This document shows, piece by piece, positions 32,849 through 41,527 of a DNA stretch of 64,000 nt (position 1 is its first letter; every line of letters begins with the position of its first letter). The DNA lies in the NCBI GenBank assembly GCA_965198095.1, contig OZ240239.1:2108001-2172000 (forward strand), in the 5' to 3' direction. Position numbers and translations under genes: made by a program. The notes under the pieces were generated by a model, which searched no databases, was not told the origin of the DNA, and saw nothing but the letters and a program-made list of their open reading frames with translations. Origin of the DNA: CBDFJH01 sp965198095 (GTDB lineage Bacteria; Latescibacterota; UBA2968; GCA-2709665).

Positions 32849-33040
32849 GTGACCCAAGGCCGCGATAACGTATTCGAGGATATCGGTTTTGATCGGGCAG
32901 AAGCGGCGAGCTTGAAAGTCCGGGCTGATTTAATGCTCGGCCTGAGAAAGCGCCTGGAACAGACCGCGCGCGAGGGCATGGGGGCGGCTATGCAGGAGCG
33001 TCAAACCCACTGTCCAGCCCCTTTTCTTCGCAGGTCTTAA
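32849..33040 (+). pseudogene. Truncated HigA/XRE-type antitoxin
   Basis: GTG start with GGAGAC upstream. DVFEDLGF-like opening NVFEDIGFDRAEAASLKVRADLML and GLRKRLEQ match the N-terminal third of HigA-family antitoxins, which normally continue with an XRE helix-turn-helix beginning W.TQ.EAA. Here the reading frame turns into unrelated residues (REGMGAAMQERQTHC) and stops at 63 aa, so the DNA-binding domain is lost. No HigB toxin gene is beside it. Confidence 0.6.
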
Positions 33041-33071
33041 GACTCGGGGTTTCGAAAAGGAGACAAATTTG

Positions 33072-33266
33072 ATGAACGAATCGGCAATCCGACTCCGTAT
33101 CGAGCCATTGCACGAAGGTGGCCTTCTCGCCAAGAGTCCCGATGTCCCGGGCCTGGGTGCGGAAGGACGCAGCGTCACCGAGGCCGCTGAGATTGCGCAA
33201 GGTCTCGTCCGCAAAATTGCAGAGTCGTGCATTGAACACGGTGAGGTCCAAAAACGACCGGCATGA
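33072..33266 (+). CDS. HicB-like antitoxin-family protein
   Basis: ATG 33072 has AAAGGAGACA about 8 bases upstream, a good match; the TTG before it is not needed. The 64-residue product has the HicB beta-alpha fold pattern (LRIEPLHEGGLLAKSPDVPGL, GAEGRSVTEAAEIAQGLVRK). The family usually neutralises a HicA RNase toxin; no HicA-like gene is seen on either side, so it may be solitary. Its stop overlaps the start of the HAD hydrolase gene (ATGA), suggesting shared translation. Confidence 0.7.
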   Translation: MNESAIRLRIEPLHEGGLLAKSPDVPGLGAEGRSVTEAAEIAQGLVRKIAESCIEHGEVQKRPA

Positions 33267-33967
33267 TCAAGGCGCTCATCTTCGACTTCGACGGCCTGAT
33301 CCTCGACACGGAAGTTCCCGCTTTCGAAGCCTGGAAAGAGATCTATCGCGCATACGGTTTCGATCTGGAGCTTTCCACCTGGGTTTCCTGCATCGGGACG
33401 AGCGGCGGTTTTGACCCGTATGGGGATCTCCGCAGACGGGTCGGCCGCACGATCAATATCGAGACGATCTCGGAGAAGCGCAGGGCGCTGAGCGCGCCGC
33501 GGGTTGAACGTCAACCTTTGTTACCTGGCGTTGAAGACCGAATCATCGAAGCCAAACGGCTTGGACTGAAGCTCGGCGTGGCGTCCAATTCCTCGGACGC
33601 GTGGGTCACCGGGCATTTGGGTCGGCTCGGCCTCGAACACCACTTCGACGCCTTCTCTTTCGGAAACTGGGTTGCGCGTTCGAAACCGGACCCGGAGATC
33701 TACGAGGCGATCCTGAACAAGCTCGAGATCCGTGGCGATCAGGGACTTGCCCTCGAGGACTCGCCAAACGGTATTCTTTCGGCCAAGAGGGCTGGCCTCT
33801 TCTGCGTTGCCGTCCCAAACCTGCTCACGAAATGGCTGGACCTGAGCGAGGCCGACTTGAAGTTGAACTCTTTGGCGGACCTCTCTCTCGAAGAGATCCG
33901 GGAGAGGCTCCGAAAACGTGCCACTCCCCGCAAGATCGCCCCGGCCAGAAGCCGAATTTCTATCTGA
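33263..33967 (+). CDS. HAD-superfamily hydrolase, beta-phosphoglucomutase-like
   Basis: Motif I is DFDGLILDTE (residues ~7-16), motif II is SNSS (~111-114), motif III Lys is in SKPDPEIY (~139) and motif IV is EDSPNG (~164), all of the subfamily that includes phosphoglycolate phosphatase and beta-phosphoglucomutase; the cap is alpha-helical. At 234 aa the length is normal. Substrate cannot be told from sequence; a phosphorylated sugar or glycolate is likely. It overlaps the HicB-like gene by four bases and is followed after a gap by prs. Confidence 0.85.
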   Translation: MIKALIFDFDGLILDTEVPAFEAWKEIYRAYGFDLELSTWVSCIGTSGGFDPYGDLRRRVGRTINIETISEKRRALSAPRVERQPLLPGVEDRIIEAKRLGLKLGVASNSSDAWVTGHLGRLGLEHHFDAFSFGNWVARSKPDPEIYEAILNKLEIRGDQGLALEDSPNGILSAKRAGLFCVAVPNLLTKWLDLSEADLKLNSLADLSLEEIRERLRKRATPRKIAPARSRISI

Positions 33968-34201
33968 CAGCCGTTCCAAAGACCCGCTGTCGAGGGCCCG
34001 GCAACGGGTCGTCTCGCAACCGTGACGGAGGCGAGGCGGCGAGTCGATTCAGCGGATATGAGGAAGCGCCGTTCATTGCGCGCGGCGAACGCGAGACGTG
34101 ATTTTCTTTGCTCCCCGTCAGAGGCCGTTTTATACTGTTTCTTCGCTTTGTCTTTGTTGTGCCGCGCCTCGGCGTTTGCGCGTAGGAGGGAGGAACCTGC
34201 A

Positions 34202-35170
34202 GTGGGATACGATCTGAAGGTCTTCACCGGGAGCACCAACCGGGCACTTGCGGAAGAAATCTGCTCAGTTCTGGGAATCAGCCTGGGGGCTGCCGACGTC
34301 TCCAAGTTCCCCGGTGGGGAAACGCACGTCCAACTCGGCGAAAACGTGAGGGGAAACGACATCTACATTATTCAGCCGGTTTGCGCGAGCGACGGAACCA
34401 CCCCCAACGACGCGCTGATGGAGCTCCTCATCCTCATCGATGCGGCGCGCAGGGCCTCGGCTCGACGAATTACGGCAGTGCTTCCCTACTACGGCTACGC
34501 GCGTCAGGACCGAAAGGACCGCCCCAGGGTTCCGATTACAGCCAAGCTCATCAGCAATCTCATCGTAACGGCGGGCGCCAGACGGGTTCTCACGCTGGAC
34601 CTTCACGCCAATCAGATCCAGGGCTTCTTCGACATTCCGGTCGATCATCTTTATTCCATAAACATCTTCGCAAAATATCTGATCGAAAAAAATGTCGAAA
34701 ACCTGGTCGTCGTGACGCCGGACGTGGGGGGGATCAAAATGGCGAGGGCCTATTCCGACCTACTGAAGGCACCTCTCGCCATCGTAGACAAGCGCCGCCA
34801 GAGCGGGCAGGAGACCGAAGTGATGAACATCATCGGCGACGTTGCGGGAAAGAACGTCGTTATTACGGATGATTTGATCTCGACCGGAGGATCGCTTGTA
34901 GAGGCCGCGACCGCCGTCAAGGAGCGGGGTGCGAAAGAGATCTGCGCGGCGATCGTGCATCCCGTTCTCGCTGGGCCCGCAGTGGAACGGGTAGAGAAAT
35001 CCGTTCTCACGGAACTGGTCGTCTCCAATTCCATCCCGGTGCCTAAGCATTCTCAGAACGGCAGGATCAAGGTATTGTCCGTCGCTCCAATCCTCGCCGA
35101 GGCCATTCGGCGGATCCACGCCGACGAGTCGGTCAGCACCCTCTTTGCAGACGCTCACGTCGAAGGATAG
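34202..35170 (+). CDS. prs: Ribose-phosphate pyrophosphokinase
   Basis: Makes PRPP from ribose 5-phosphate and ATP for nucleotide, His and Trp synthesis. GTG 34202 is chosen because GGAGGGAGGAA lies about 8 bases upstream and the first residues (VGYDLKVFTGSTN) match the family; an upstream open stretch is a poor match. At 322 aa the length is usual. Seen: FPGGETHVQLGENVRG, YYGYARQDRKDRPR (flexible loop), DLHANQIQGFFD (metal/ATP), and the PRPP-binding loop VVITDDLISTGGS. rpiA, which supplies the substrate, lies about 18 kb away in the same orientation. Confidence 0.95.
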   Translation: MGYDLKVFTGSTNRALAEEICSVLGISLGAADVSKFPGGETHVQLGENVRGNDIYIIQPVCASDGTTPNDALMELLILIDAARRASARRITAVLPYYGYARQDRKDRPRVPITAKLISNLIVTAGARRVLTLDLHANQIQGFFDIPVDHLYSINIFAKYLIEKNVENLVVVTPDVGGIKMARAYSDLLKAPLAIVDKRRQSGQETEVMNIIGDVAGKNVVITDDLISTGGSLVEAATAVKERGAKEICAAIVHPVLAGPAVERVEKSVLTELVVSNSIPVPKHSQNGRIKVLSVAPILAEAIRRIHADESVSTLFADAHVEG

Positions 35171-35318
35171 TACAAATAGATCCCCATTCCCCCCGGAAAA
35201 AGCCTGAAACGGAAGACCGTCCTCTAAGGTGACACGAACGTAAGGGTCGTTATCGAGAATGTCTCTTATAAGAAGGGGCGACCTCGACAGAACGCCTGCC
35301 ACGCCACCGGTCGCTTTT

Positions 35319-35687
35319 CTAAGCCCGCCACACCTGCCACGCCAGGCAGATCCATCCCCCCAGGAACGCCATCCCACCCAGGGGCGTGATCGTCGCCAGC
35401 CACCGAGCTCCGGTGACGCTCAACGAATAAAGACTGCCCGAGAAAATCAGCGTTCCGGCGATGAAGAGCCATCCGGCGGTCGAGCCAACGGCGTCGGGCC
35501 ATCGCGCCATCGCCCACGCCGTACCCAGAAGCGCGAGGGCGTGGTAGATCTGATACCGAACACCGACCTCGAACGCATTCAGCAACTCCGGATCGAGTCG
35601 CTGCTTCAGTCCGTGTGCGGCGAAGGCGCCTGCGGCAACGGCCAGGAAGGCCGAGATCGAGCCGACGAAGAAGAAAAATCGGTCCAC
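35319..35687 (-). CDS. DUF423-family small membrane protein
   Basis: GTG start preceded by GAGG. The 122-residue product has four predicted membrane helices and the family motifs GAFAAHGLKQRLD and YQIYHALALL at the front, and GGMAFLGGWICLAWQ at the end. Family members (for example E. coli YgdD) are inner-membrane proteins of unknown job. It follows modA on the same strand after ~110 bases, but no functional link is evident. Confidence 0.88.
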   Translation of the reverse strand: MDRFFFFVGSISAFLAVAAGAFAAHGLKQRLDPELLNAFEVGVRYQIYHALALLGTAWAMARWPDAVGSTAGWLFIAGTLIFSGSLYSLSVTGARWLATITPLGGMAFLGGWICLAWQVWRA

Positions 35688-35800
35688 GTGCCAAACCTCG
35701 TGGGAAAACCGGCGGCCAGTTCAGCTTCTGTTGCAATAGGGGGAGAATCTATCTCCACGAGCAGGCGCAACGCTCCTGCCAATCCACGATCCACGAGTTC

Positions 35801-36619
35801 TTACTGCGGCCGGTTCAACACCTCGAATCCAAACGAACGAAAGACCGTTTCAGCCGCTTCCGACTGAAGGTATATCATAAACCGGTTGACGGCAGGGCGT
35901 CCTCGGCCTTTGACCAAGGCAACGGGATACTCGATCAGGTGGCACGCCGCCTTGGGGAGGCGAGCGACGATCTCGACGCCGGAGCTTATCGCAGCGTCCG
36001 TCGCGTAGACCACCCCGGCAGGGGAGGCCCCGCGTTCCACATAGGCCAACGCGGTTCTCGCGTCGTGCCCGACGGCCAAGCGGTCTTTGACGCCTTCCCA
36101 CCACCCCAAACGTTTCAGCGCCTCTTTGGCATAGATTCCTGCCGGAACGTGGGAAGGATCACCCAGGGCGAGTCGGCCCTCGAATGCCTGCGCAAACTCG
36201 AACCCCTTACGCGCCTCCACATCGAAACCTTCCCCCTTCGGCGTCACCACGACGAGCGCGTTTCCCAGCAGGGCGCTTCTCGACCCTTCTTCGATCAAAG
36301 CCTTGGATTCCAGGTAGTCCATCCACGCAGTATTGGCGGACAAAAAGAGATCCACGGGGGCATCCCGTTCGATCTGACGGGCAAGCGTCGACGAACCGGC
36401 GAACGAAGAAACGACCGGAATGCCCGTCTCTTCCCTGAACGCCTCGGCGAGGGTCTCAAGCGCATTGGCGAGGCTCACCGCAGCGTAGACGCGCACCGGG
36501 CTGTCAGTCGCACACGGTCCTGCGCCGGCGCCGCACCAGAGGACCAACGGAAACAGGAATGCGATGCCCGTTCCCACTCGCCGGCGCGATCCGGATTCGC
36601 CGCATCCGAAACGTCGCAT
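35801..36619 (-). CDS. modA: Molybdate/tungstate ABC transporter substrate-binding protein
   Basis: Start at 36619 is chosen over one 26 codons upstream because GGAGGAGGT lies just before it; the N-terminus is then a signal peptide (TGIAFLFPLVLWCGAGAGPCA). The mature part matches ModA: VYAAVSLANALETLAEAF, FAGSSTLARQIERDAPVDLF, SANTAWMDYL, LALGDPSHVPAGIYAKEAL, GVVYATDA. It would bind the oxyanion outside the inner membrane. No modB permease or modC ATPase adjoins it: the downstream gene is DUF423 and the upstream one a dioxygenase, so it relies on genes elsewhere or is a leftover. Confidence 0.88.
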   Translation of the reverse strand: MRRFGCGESGSRRRVGTGIAFLFPLVLWCGAGAGPCATDSPVRVYAAVSLANALETLAEAFREETGIPVVSSFAGSSTLARQIERDAPVDLFLSANTAWMDYLESKALIEEGSRSALLGNALVVVTPKGEGFDVEARKGFEFAQAFEGRLALGDPSHVPAGIYAKEALKRLGWWEGVKDRLAVGHDARTALAYVERGASPAGVVYATDAAISSGVEIVARLPKAACHLIEYPVALVKGRGRPAVNRFMIYLQSEAAETVFRSFGFEVLNRPQ

Positions 36620-36896
36620 TGGCAGGACACCTCCTCCGCTCAGAACCGTGTCATCCTCATCCCATCCACGCCACCGGCGGCACGCTGTCGGTAGCACGCG
36701 ATATCACTTTTCCAGAGCGACGATCACCGTTTGTACGGCAGCTCGTCTGCCTCGACACCTTCCGAGGGTCGACCGAGAACGACGCGCGGCGGACGACGGC
36801 CTTGCCCGATCGGCTTGTCGAGATCCACGACATGGCAAACAAAAGCCCGACATCTCATTCGCCGGGTTCTTCACGGCTCCGGATGCTGCTCCCGTA

Positions 36897-37706
36897 TCAA
36901 TAGACCAGGGAGTCTGCAACGCCTCCCACAGGGACGTATTCGGGAAAGATCACCGGATATCCGTAACCGGTCCGAAGGTGCCTCGTGGCCGCATCCACAT
37001 AGCAGACGCTGAAGCCTCTCCGGGGCCGATCCGTCTTGTTGACGTCGGACTGATGAAGCGTGAAGTTGTGCAGTAAGACGACCTCTCCCATCTCCATCTC
37101 CAGGAAGAGTCGCTTCTCGTCCGGCGCGTGAATGGCCGCTTCCTCCAACGAAAGCGTGTCGCCCTTCTCCGGAATGGCACGCTTGTGCGAGCCCGGAATG
37201 ATCTGAAGACAGCCGTTGGGGACGCTCGTCGGATCCAGCGCCGTCCAGATCGTGATGATCGGCGGGAGACTTAAATTCCACCCACCGGCGCCGTCCTGGT
37301 GCCATCCCTTTGCGATGCCTTGGCCCGCCGGCTTGTTGAAGAACATCGACCGGTAGGCCGAGACCTCTTCAGAGATGATCTTTCGCGTGATGTCACGGAA
37401 CATCGGGTGCTGAATGTAGGCTCGGAACAGGGGATCTTTCTCGAGCGTTTCGACCTTCCGGTATTTCAACGAAGGGATCTTGAACGTCTTGGTCTGCTTT
37501 GACAGCTCCGGGGACGCGCCTGCAGAAGGGCAGAGCTGCATCAGCATATTGTCATACCGGATCCTGCCCAGCATGATGTCATCGATATGTCGGCCGAGGG
37601 CATCGATCTCTGCGTTTGAGGCCACCTTCCCCAGACGCACATATCCGTTTTCGTAAAACGCCGCCAACTCTTCTTCCGTCAGCGTAGGTTCGCGTGGGCT
37701 TTTCAA
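36897..37706 (-). CDS. Phytanoyl-CoA dioxygenase family protein
   Basis: Fe(II)/2-oxoglutarate oxygenase fold of 269 aa. The iron ligands appear as H-x-D in KGWHQDGAGGWN and a distal His in LLHNFTLHQSDVN, followed by the 2-oxoglutarate Arg in RRGFSVCYVD. It starts with TTG and has GGTGA upstream. The family is greatly expanded in marine candidate phyla such as Poribacteria; substrates of bacterial members are mostly unknown, so none is claimed. A decayed Gfo/Idh/MocA gene lies upstream on the same strand, suggesting a former sugar- or small-molecule-degrading pair. Confidence 0.88.
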   Translation of the reverse strand: MKSPREPTLTEEELAAFYENGYVRLGKVASNAEIDALGRHIDDIMLGRIRYDNMLMQLCPSAGASPELSKQTKTFKIPSLKYRKVETLEKDPLFRAYIQHPMFRDITRKIISEEVSAYRSMFFNKPAGQGIAKGWHQDGAGGWNLSLPPIITIWTALDPTSVPNGCLQIIPGSHKRAIPEKGDTLSLEEAAIHAPDEKRLFLEMEMGEVVLLHNFTLHQSDVNKTDRPRRGFSVCYVDAATRHLRTGYGYPVIFPEYVPVGGVADSLVY

Positions 37707-37837
37707 CAGGTCACCGCCAAACGGTTAAGCGTGCATTTCTTCTGCTTGGCAGATTCGCGGTAGAGAACGACACGTTCCGACCTCGACTGATTCGTTCTGA
37801 ATTTCATTTGACATTGAACAAAAATCGATCCTCTGCG

Positions 37838-39013
37838 TCAACTCTTTTCCTCGATGGAAAACCGGAGGTTTTCCGGGAGGTGGACAATCCGGATCGTCCA
37901 TTTCCAGGCTCTGGCGAACGGGCGCCTCGGGATCAAACCTCCGATCCACAGCGGCGGCCCAACGGTCTTTGCCCTTTGGATTTCCGGATCAGCAGCCTGT
38001 CTCCGCGTCAGGCCTGCCTTTTTTGATGCGCGACTCCCCTCGATGCCGCAACCGGTGCAAAGCACGCGCTGCACCGTCAGGTCTTGTTCCAGGCTGTAGT
38101 CCGGCTCCTTTTCTCCGCGGATGCAGACCGTCATCTCGCGCAGCAGAGAGGGGAGGTTCGGAGCGCTCGAGGGTCAGCGATTGCCACCCCTCCCGGTAAC
38201 CCTCCGACGCCGATTCCAGGCAGAGATCCAGATCGGGCGATCCGATCGGGCTGTGAATCGCCGTTCCCCGCGTGCCGTGCACCTCGATGCGCCGCGCCAT
38301 TCCAATCTCCATGCCGGCCGCGTCGATCGTCCCCAGTCCGCTCTCGAACTCGTGAACGACAACGGCGTTGTCCACCTCTCTGCGACGGCCGTAATGCTTC
38401 CTCAAAATGGGATGAACGTCGATCGGAGCGCCCATCAGGGCTGCCATGATGTCCACCAGATGGCCTGCCATCTCGAAGTAATCCCGCCTTCATATACGCT
38501 CAATTCAGTCTCCAGCTCCAGATGCCACGATTTCGGTTTGGGGATGTGTCCCCGATAGTAAAGGATGTCTCCGAGCAGTCCGATCCGGGCGAGGCGAATC
38601 ACTTCGTGGATGGCGGGATTGTAGCGCCACATATAGGCCATATGAAGACGAAGTCCTTTCCGAACAGAGAGATCCTGAATCCGCTCATACTGCTCGATGT
38701 CCACACCGGCCGGTTTCTCGAGGAGCACGTGCTTGCCTGCCTCGAGTGCCTGCTCGGCGTAGTCCAGGTTCTGATAGACGTGCCCCTCGACGATGATCAC
38801 TCCGGCCTCGCTTTCAAGCACGGCCTCCGGGGATGAGAACGCGGGGACGTCGGAAACGAACGGCTTCCATCGCGTTTGATTCCTCGAGATGACGCCCGGA
38901 TCGGGGTCCTACATCCCCAAGAGTTGAAACTCGTCGGGTCGCTCTGAAGCTTCCCTGACGTGCATCGGCGCATGGCTGTGCCAGGCACCCAGAAAGGCGA
39001 ATTTTCGCGGCAT
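37838..39013 (-). pseudogene. Gfo/Idh/MocA-family oxidoreductase, decayed
   Basis: Starting at 39013 the minus strand reads MPRKFAFLGAWHSHAPMHVR ... LLGM, then a TAG at 38909-38911 before DPDPG, where a sense codon (often Tyr) is expected. It continues VIIVEGHVYQNLDYAEQALE, GKHVLLEKPAGV (the EKP signature), then shifts frame near 38480 (YEGG to DYFEMAGHLVD) and again near 38155 (into LLREMTVCIRGEKEPDYSLE). One nonsense codon and two frameshifts along an otherwise well kept sequence suggest recent loss, or sequencing errors. NAD-dependent sugar or inositol dehydrogenation would have been the role. Confidence 0.75.
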
Positions 39014-39653
39014 CATCGTCTCCGCCGCGTTAGGATAGACGATACGTCACGAAATCCGAAACAGGTGTCGGTTCTCGGTGGCTTGACCCTCGGGGCCGAC
39101 GGCTCAGAGAAGTCGCGGCATAAAAAATCTGGAGGACACCGGCGTCAAGCGACATTTCCGGTTTGAAAAATCACGATCCCCAACATTCAGGGGGTAGACA
39201 TCCTCTATTCGCATCCCGCCGATTTCTCGCGTGACCCCCGGGGACGATAACTACGACTTCCTTCGGATCCGGCCGATATCCAATGTTGCCTATTCGCACG
39301 AAGGTGAGGATCTGTCGCGCCCATCTCCGATCGCGATCGACTTGGGCGCGCACCGATAGATTCTGGCCGAGATTCATCCTCCCCCAAGAGACAGGATCGA
39401 CCCAAATGCGCTTGGGCACGAACCGCTTTGGAATTTGCGTCCGGGGGAGGAAATCGGGTGCGGCGGGAGGGTCTCCGATGACCGAAAAATGCCGTTTTTT
39501 CCCCCTGGACGACGGCTTGATCGCGAGGGAAATGGCGACCTTTTTTGTATTGACAATCCCAATGATTCGTTTTATCTTCTGGAAGTATTTGTAGACACAG
39601 GTATTTTTCGTTGATCCACAGTGGCTTTCATTTTCCCATTAAAGGAGGGGAGA
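39014..39653. other. Intergenic; promoter near the 3' end
   Basis: About 530 bases show nothing I can name. A minus-strand open frame at 39171-39419 (82 codons, GTG start) has no ribosome site or recognised domain. The last ~100 bases hold the promoter and ribosome site of the following lipoprotein gene. Confidence 0.5.
39550..39578 (+). promoter_or_regulatory. Sigma70-type promoter of the lipoprotein gene
   Basis: TTGACA (39550-39555), 17-base spacer, TATCTT (39573-39578), inside an AT-rich stretch. The expected start is near 39585, about 70 bases before the ATG. Confidence 0.65.
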
Positions 39654-40256
39654 ATGCGATCTGATTTCTCCGCGGTTTTATTGGTCAGCCTAGCCACCAT
39701 TTTGATGAGTTGTGCGCAGCCGCCACAAGAGGAACTAGACGCTGCCCAGGCGGCTCTAAACGTGGCGAAGGAGGCACAAGCTGATATCTACGCTCCCGAA
39801 ACGTACCGATCCGCGAGTGCCGCCCTGGATGACGCCAACGCCAAGGTGGTAGAGAAGGACTATGAGACTGCAAAAGCTTCGGCGATACGGTCGGCAGAGC
39901 TCGCGGGCCAGGCCGGATCAGAGGCAGAGGTAAACAAACAAGAGACTCGCGATGAAGCTCAAGCCGTTGTCAGTGGAGCCTCCGAAGGCCTGACAGGTGC
40001 CAGAATGGCCCTGAATAATACCCCGCGTGGAAAAGGGGCCGATGACGACATAGATCAGCTTCGCTCTGACCTGGGTCAGGTTGAGGCAGGGTTGAGCGAC
40101 GCCAGGGGGAATCTGAACGCAGGCGCGTTTAAAGATGCCTTGGACCAAGCACAAACCGCCGAGTCCAAGTTGGGTCAAGTCGTGGATGCGATGCAGATGG
40201 TAATGCAGAAGGTTGAAGAATGGAAACAGAGGAATCGCCCCTGGTACGAACTCTGA
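39654..40256 (+). CDS. Lipoprotein with helical DUF4398-like repeats
   Basis: AAAGGAGGGG sits 5-7 bases before ATG 39654, which rules out an earlier in-frame start. The 200-aa product has a lipoprotein signal (LVSLATILMSCAQP, lipobox Cys at about residue 19). The rest is Ala/Glu/Asp-rich helix, AQAALNVAKEAQADIYAPET, YRSASAALDDANAKV, typical of DUF4398 envelope lipoproteins with coiled-coil bundles. The chain ends in WKQRNRPWYEL. It is probably tethered to a membrane facing the periplasm, near peptidoglycan; the next gene is an L,D-transpeptidase, which fits an envelope role. Confidence 0.8.
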   Translation: MRSDFSAVLLVSLATILMSCAQPPQEELDAAQAALNVAKEAQADIYAPETYRSASAALDDANAKVVEKDYETAKASAIRSAELAGQAGSEAEVNKQETRDEAQAVVSGASEGLTGARMALNNTPRGKGADDDIDQLRSDLGQVEAGLSDARGNLNAGAFKDALDQAQTAESKLGQVVDAMQMVMQKVEEWKQRNRPWYEL

Positions 40257-40300
40257 GTCGGCGCCTATCCCGACGGATTGCAGTAGCCTTTTGACGAAAA

Positions 40301-40328
40301 CCGAGAAGTCGACGAACTTCTCGGTTTT
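40301..40328 (+). terminator. Rho-independent terminator
   Basis: CCGAGAAGT and ACTTCTCGG make a 9-bp perfect stem followed by TTTT. It separates the lipoprotein gene from the transpeptidase gene, whose start is only ~25 bases away, so it may attenuate rather than fully stop. Confidence 0.75.
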
Positions 40329-40352
40329 CCGGTTTTTGGGCAGGATTTTGCG

Positions 40353-40961
40353 ATGGTCCGATCCCTTCTCCTTTTTTCCCTGCTGGCAACTGCAGGTTTG
40401 GAGGCCCGTGACGCGACACGCGTCCCTTCTGAACCAGATGCCTCCGACCGGCTGGACGGAATTCGGTTGAAGGCAGAGGTCCTGGCCCTTGAGAAGGCCC
40501 TGGGTCAGCACATGGACGACGCGCCTTACATCGTCATCGATACCGTACACAACCTGCTTCAAGTGCGTCAGGGAGACCGCGTTCTCAGAGAGGCTGTCTG
40601 CGCGACGGGCAGTGGTAAGGTGCTGCTCAACCCCAGGAAGGAAGACTGGCGCTTTGAAACGCCCAAAGGGAACTTTCGCGTCATCCGAAAAGTAAAGGAC
40701 CCGATTTGGGCGAAACCGGAGTGGGCCTTCGTGGAAAAAGGCCAAGCCGTACCGGTGTTGCCGTGGGACTTCAACCGACTGGATGCCGTCACGCTTGGGA
40801 GATACGCGCTTGAAATTGGAGAGGGTTATGAGATCCACGGCACCCTCTATCCACACTTGCTCGGGCGCCACATTACACACGGCTGCATCCGTCTGAACGC
40901 GCACGACCTCGAAGCGGCCTTCAACCTGATGAGAACCGGAAGTCACGTATACATCTACTGA
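40353..40961 (+). CDS. L,D-transpeptidase (YkuD-type)
   Basis: A 202-residue exported protein: signal peptide (SLLLFSLLATAGLEA), then a YkuD catalytic domain from about residue 55. The active-site motif is HITHGCIRLN, with the nucleophilic Cys at about 178, preceded by YEIHGT. TPKGNFRV is also typical. Such enzymes make 3-3 peptidoglycan cross-links or attach lipoproteins to peptidoglycan in the periplasm. It heads a tightly packed run reaching to era. Confidence 0.88.
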   Translation: MVRSLLLFSLLATAGLEARDATRVPSEPDASDRLDGIRLKAEVLALEKALGQHMDDAPYIVIDTVHNLLQVRQGDRVLREAVCATGSGKVLLNPRKEDWRFETPKGNFRVIRKVKDPIWAKPEWAFVEKGQAVPVLPWDFNRLDAVTLGRYALEIGEGYEIHGTLYPHLLGRHITHGCIRLNAHDLEAAFNLMRTGSHVYIY

Positions 40962-40978
40962 ACGGAAAACGCTGGCCG

Positions 40979-41527
40979 TTGCTACCTATCCTGCTGACCC
41001 TGCTGTTGTTGGGGCACCCACGATCCACGGCGTCGGTCGAACCTGATCTTCTCGCGTTAAGGCATAAGAAGCGCTCCCTGGACCTCGAGCTCCGCCAGAT
41101 CGAAACAGATTGGAACGCCTTCTACCTGATCATCGATCTTTCCTCAAGGATCGTTCACCTCAAGTCGGGGGGACGTCTCTTGAGGACCTCCAGCGTAAAA
41201 GACTTCCAGGTTCAGTCCTTACTCGAGACAAAACTCTGCCGAATGGTATCTCGAATCGACCCGGTCACACCCGAGCCTGGGAACGACGGACTCCGGCTCC
41301 GAGGAAGATTGCTGCCCCTCGACTTCGCCGGAAGACTGATCGAAGGACCTCGGGAACGCTCTGTGCTCTACTTTGCTCCCGCAGTGATCCTGCAACCCAT
41401 GGGTTTTCCCGCACCTGCGCACTTTAACAGCGTAGAACTCGACGGAGGCGACTTGAAGGCCTTGGGATCAGCGATAAGACCGGGAGACGTGGCCATCCTT
41501 ATCCCTCCGGCAGACCCTTTTCGGTGA
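40979..41527 (+). CDS. Exported hypothetical protein
   Basis: No family recognised. TTG 40979 gives 182 aa with a hydrophobic N-terminus (LLPILLTLLLLGHPRSTAS). An upstream CTG at 40958 overlaps the previous stop and would give a better signal peptide with positive residues (LNGKRWPLLPILL), so the true start is unsettled. The body begins with a helix (LALRHKKRSLDLELRQIETDW), followed by strands such as FYLIIDLSSRIVHLKSGGRL that resemble the opening strand of the neighbouring transpeptidase's YkuD domain, but no catalytic HGC motif is present. It may be a partner of the transpeptidase. It overlaps the next gene by GTGA. Confidence 0.7.
   Translation: MLPILLTLLLLGHPRSTASVEPDLLALRHKKRSLDLELRQIETDWNAFYLIIDLSSRIVHLKSGGRLLRTSSVKDFQVQSLLETKLCRMVSRIDPVTPEPGNDGLRLRGRLLPLDFAGRLIEGPRERSVLYFAPAVILQPMGFPAPAHFNSVELDGGDLKALGSAIRPGDVAILIPPADPFR

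Noticed and set aside
39171..39419. Minus-strand open frame of 82 codons in an intergenic gap
   Set aside because: GTG start without ribosome site, no recognised domain, no homologous copy in the window.
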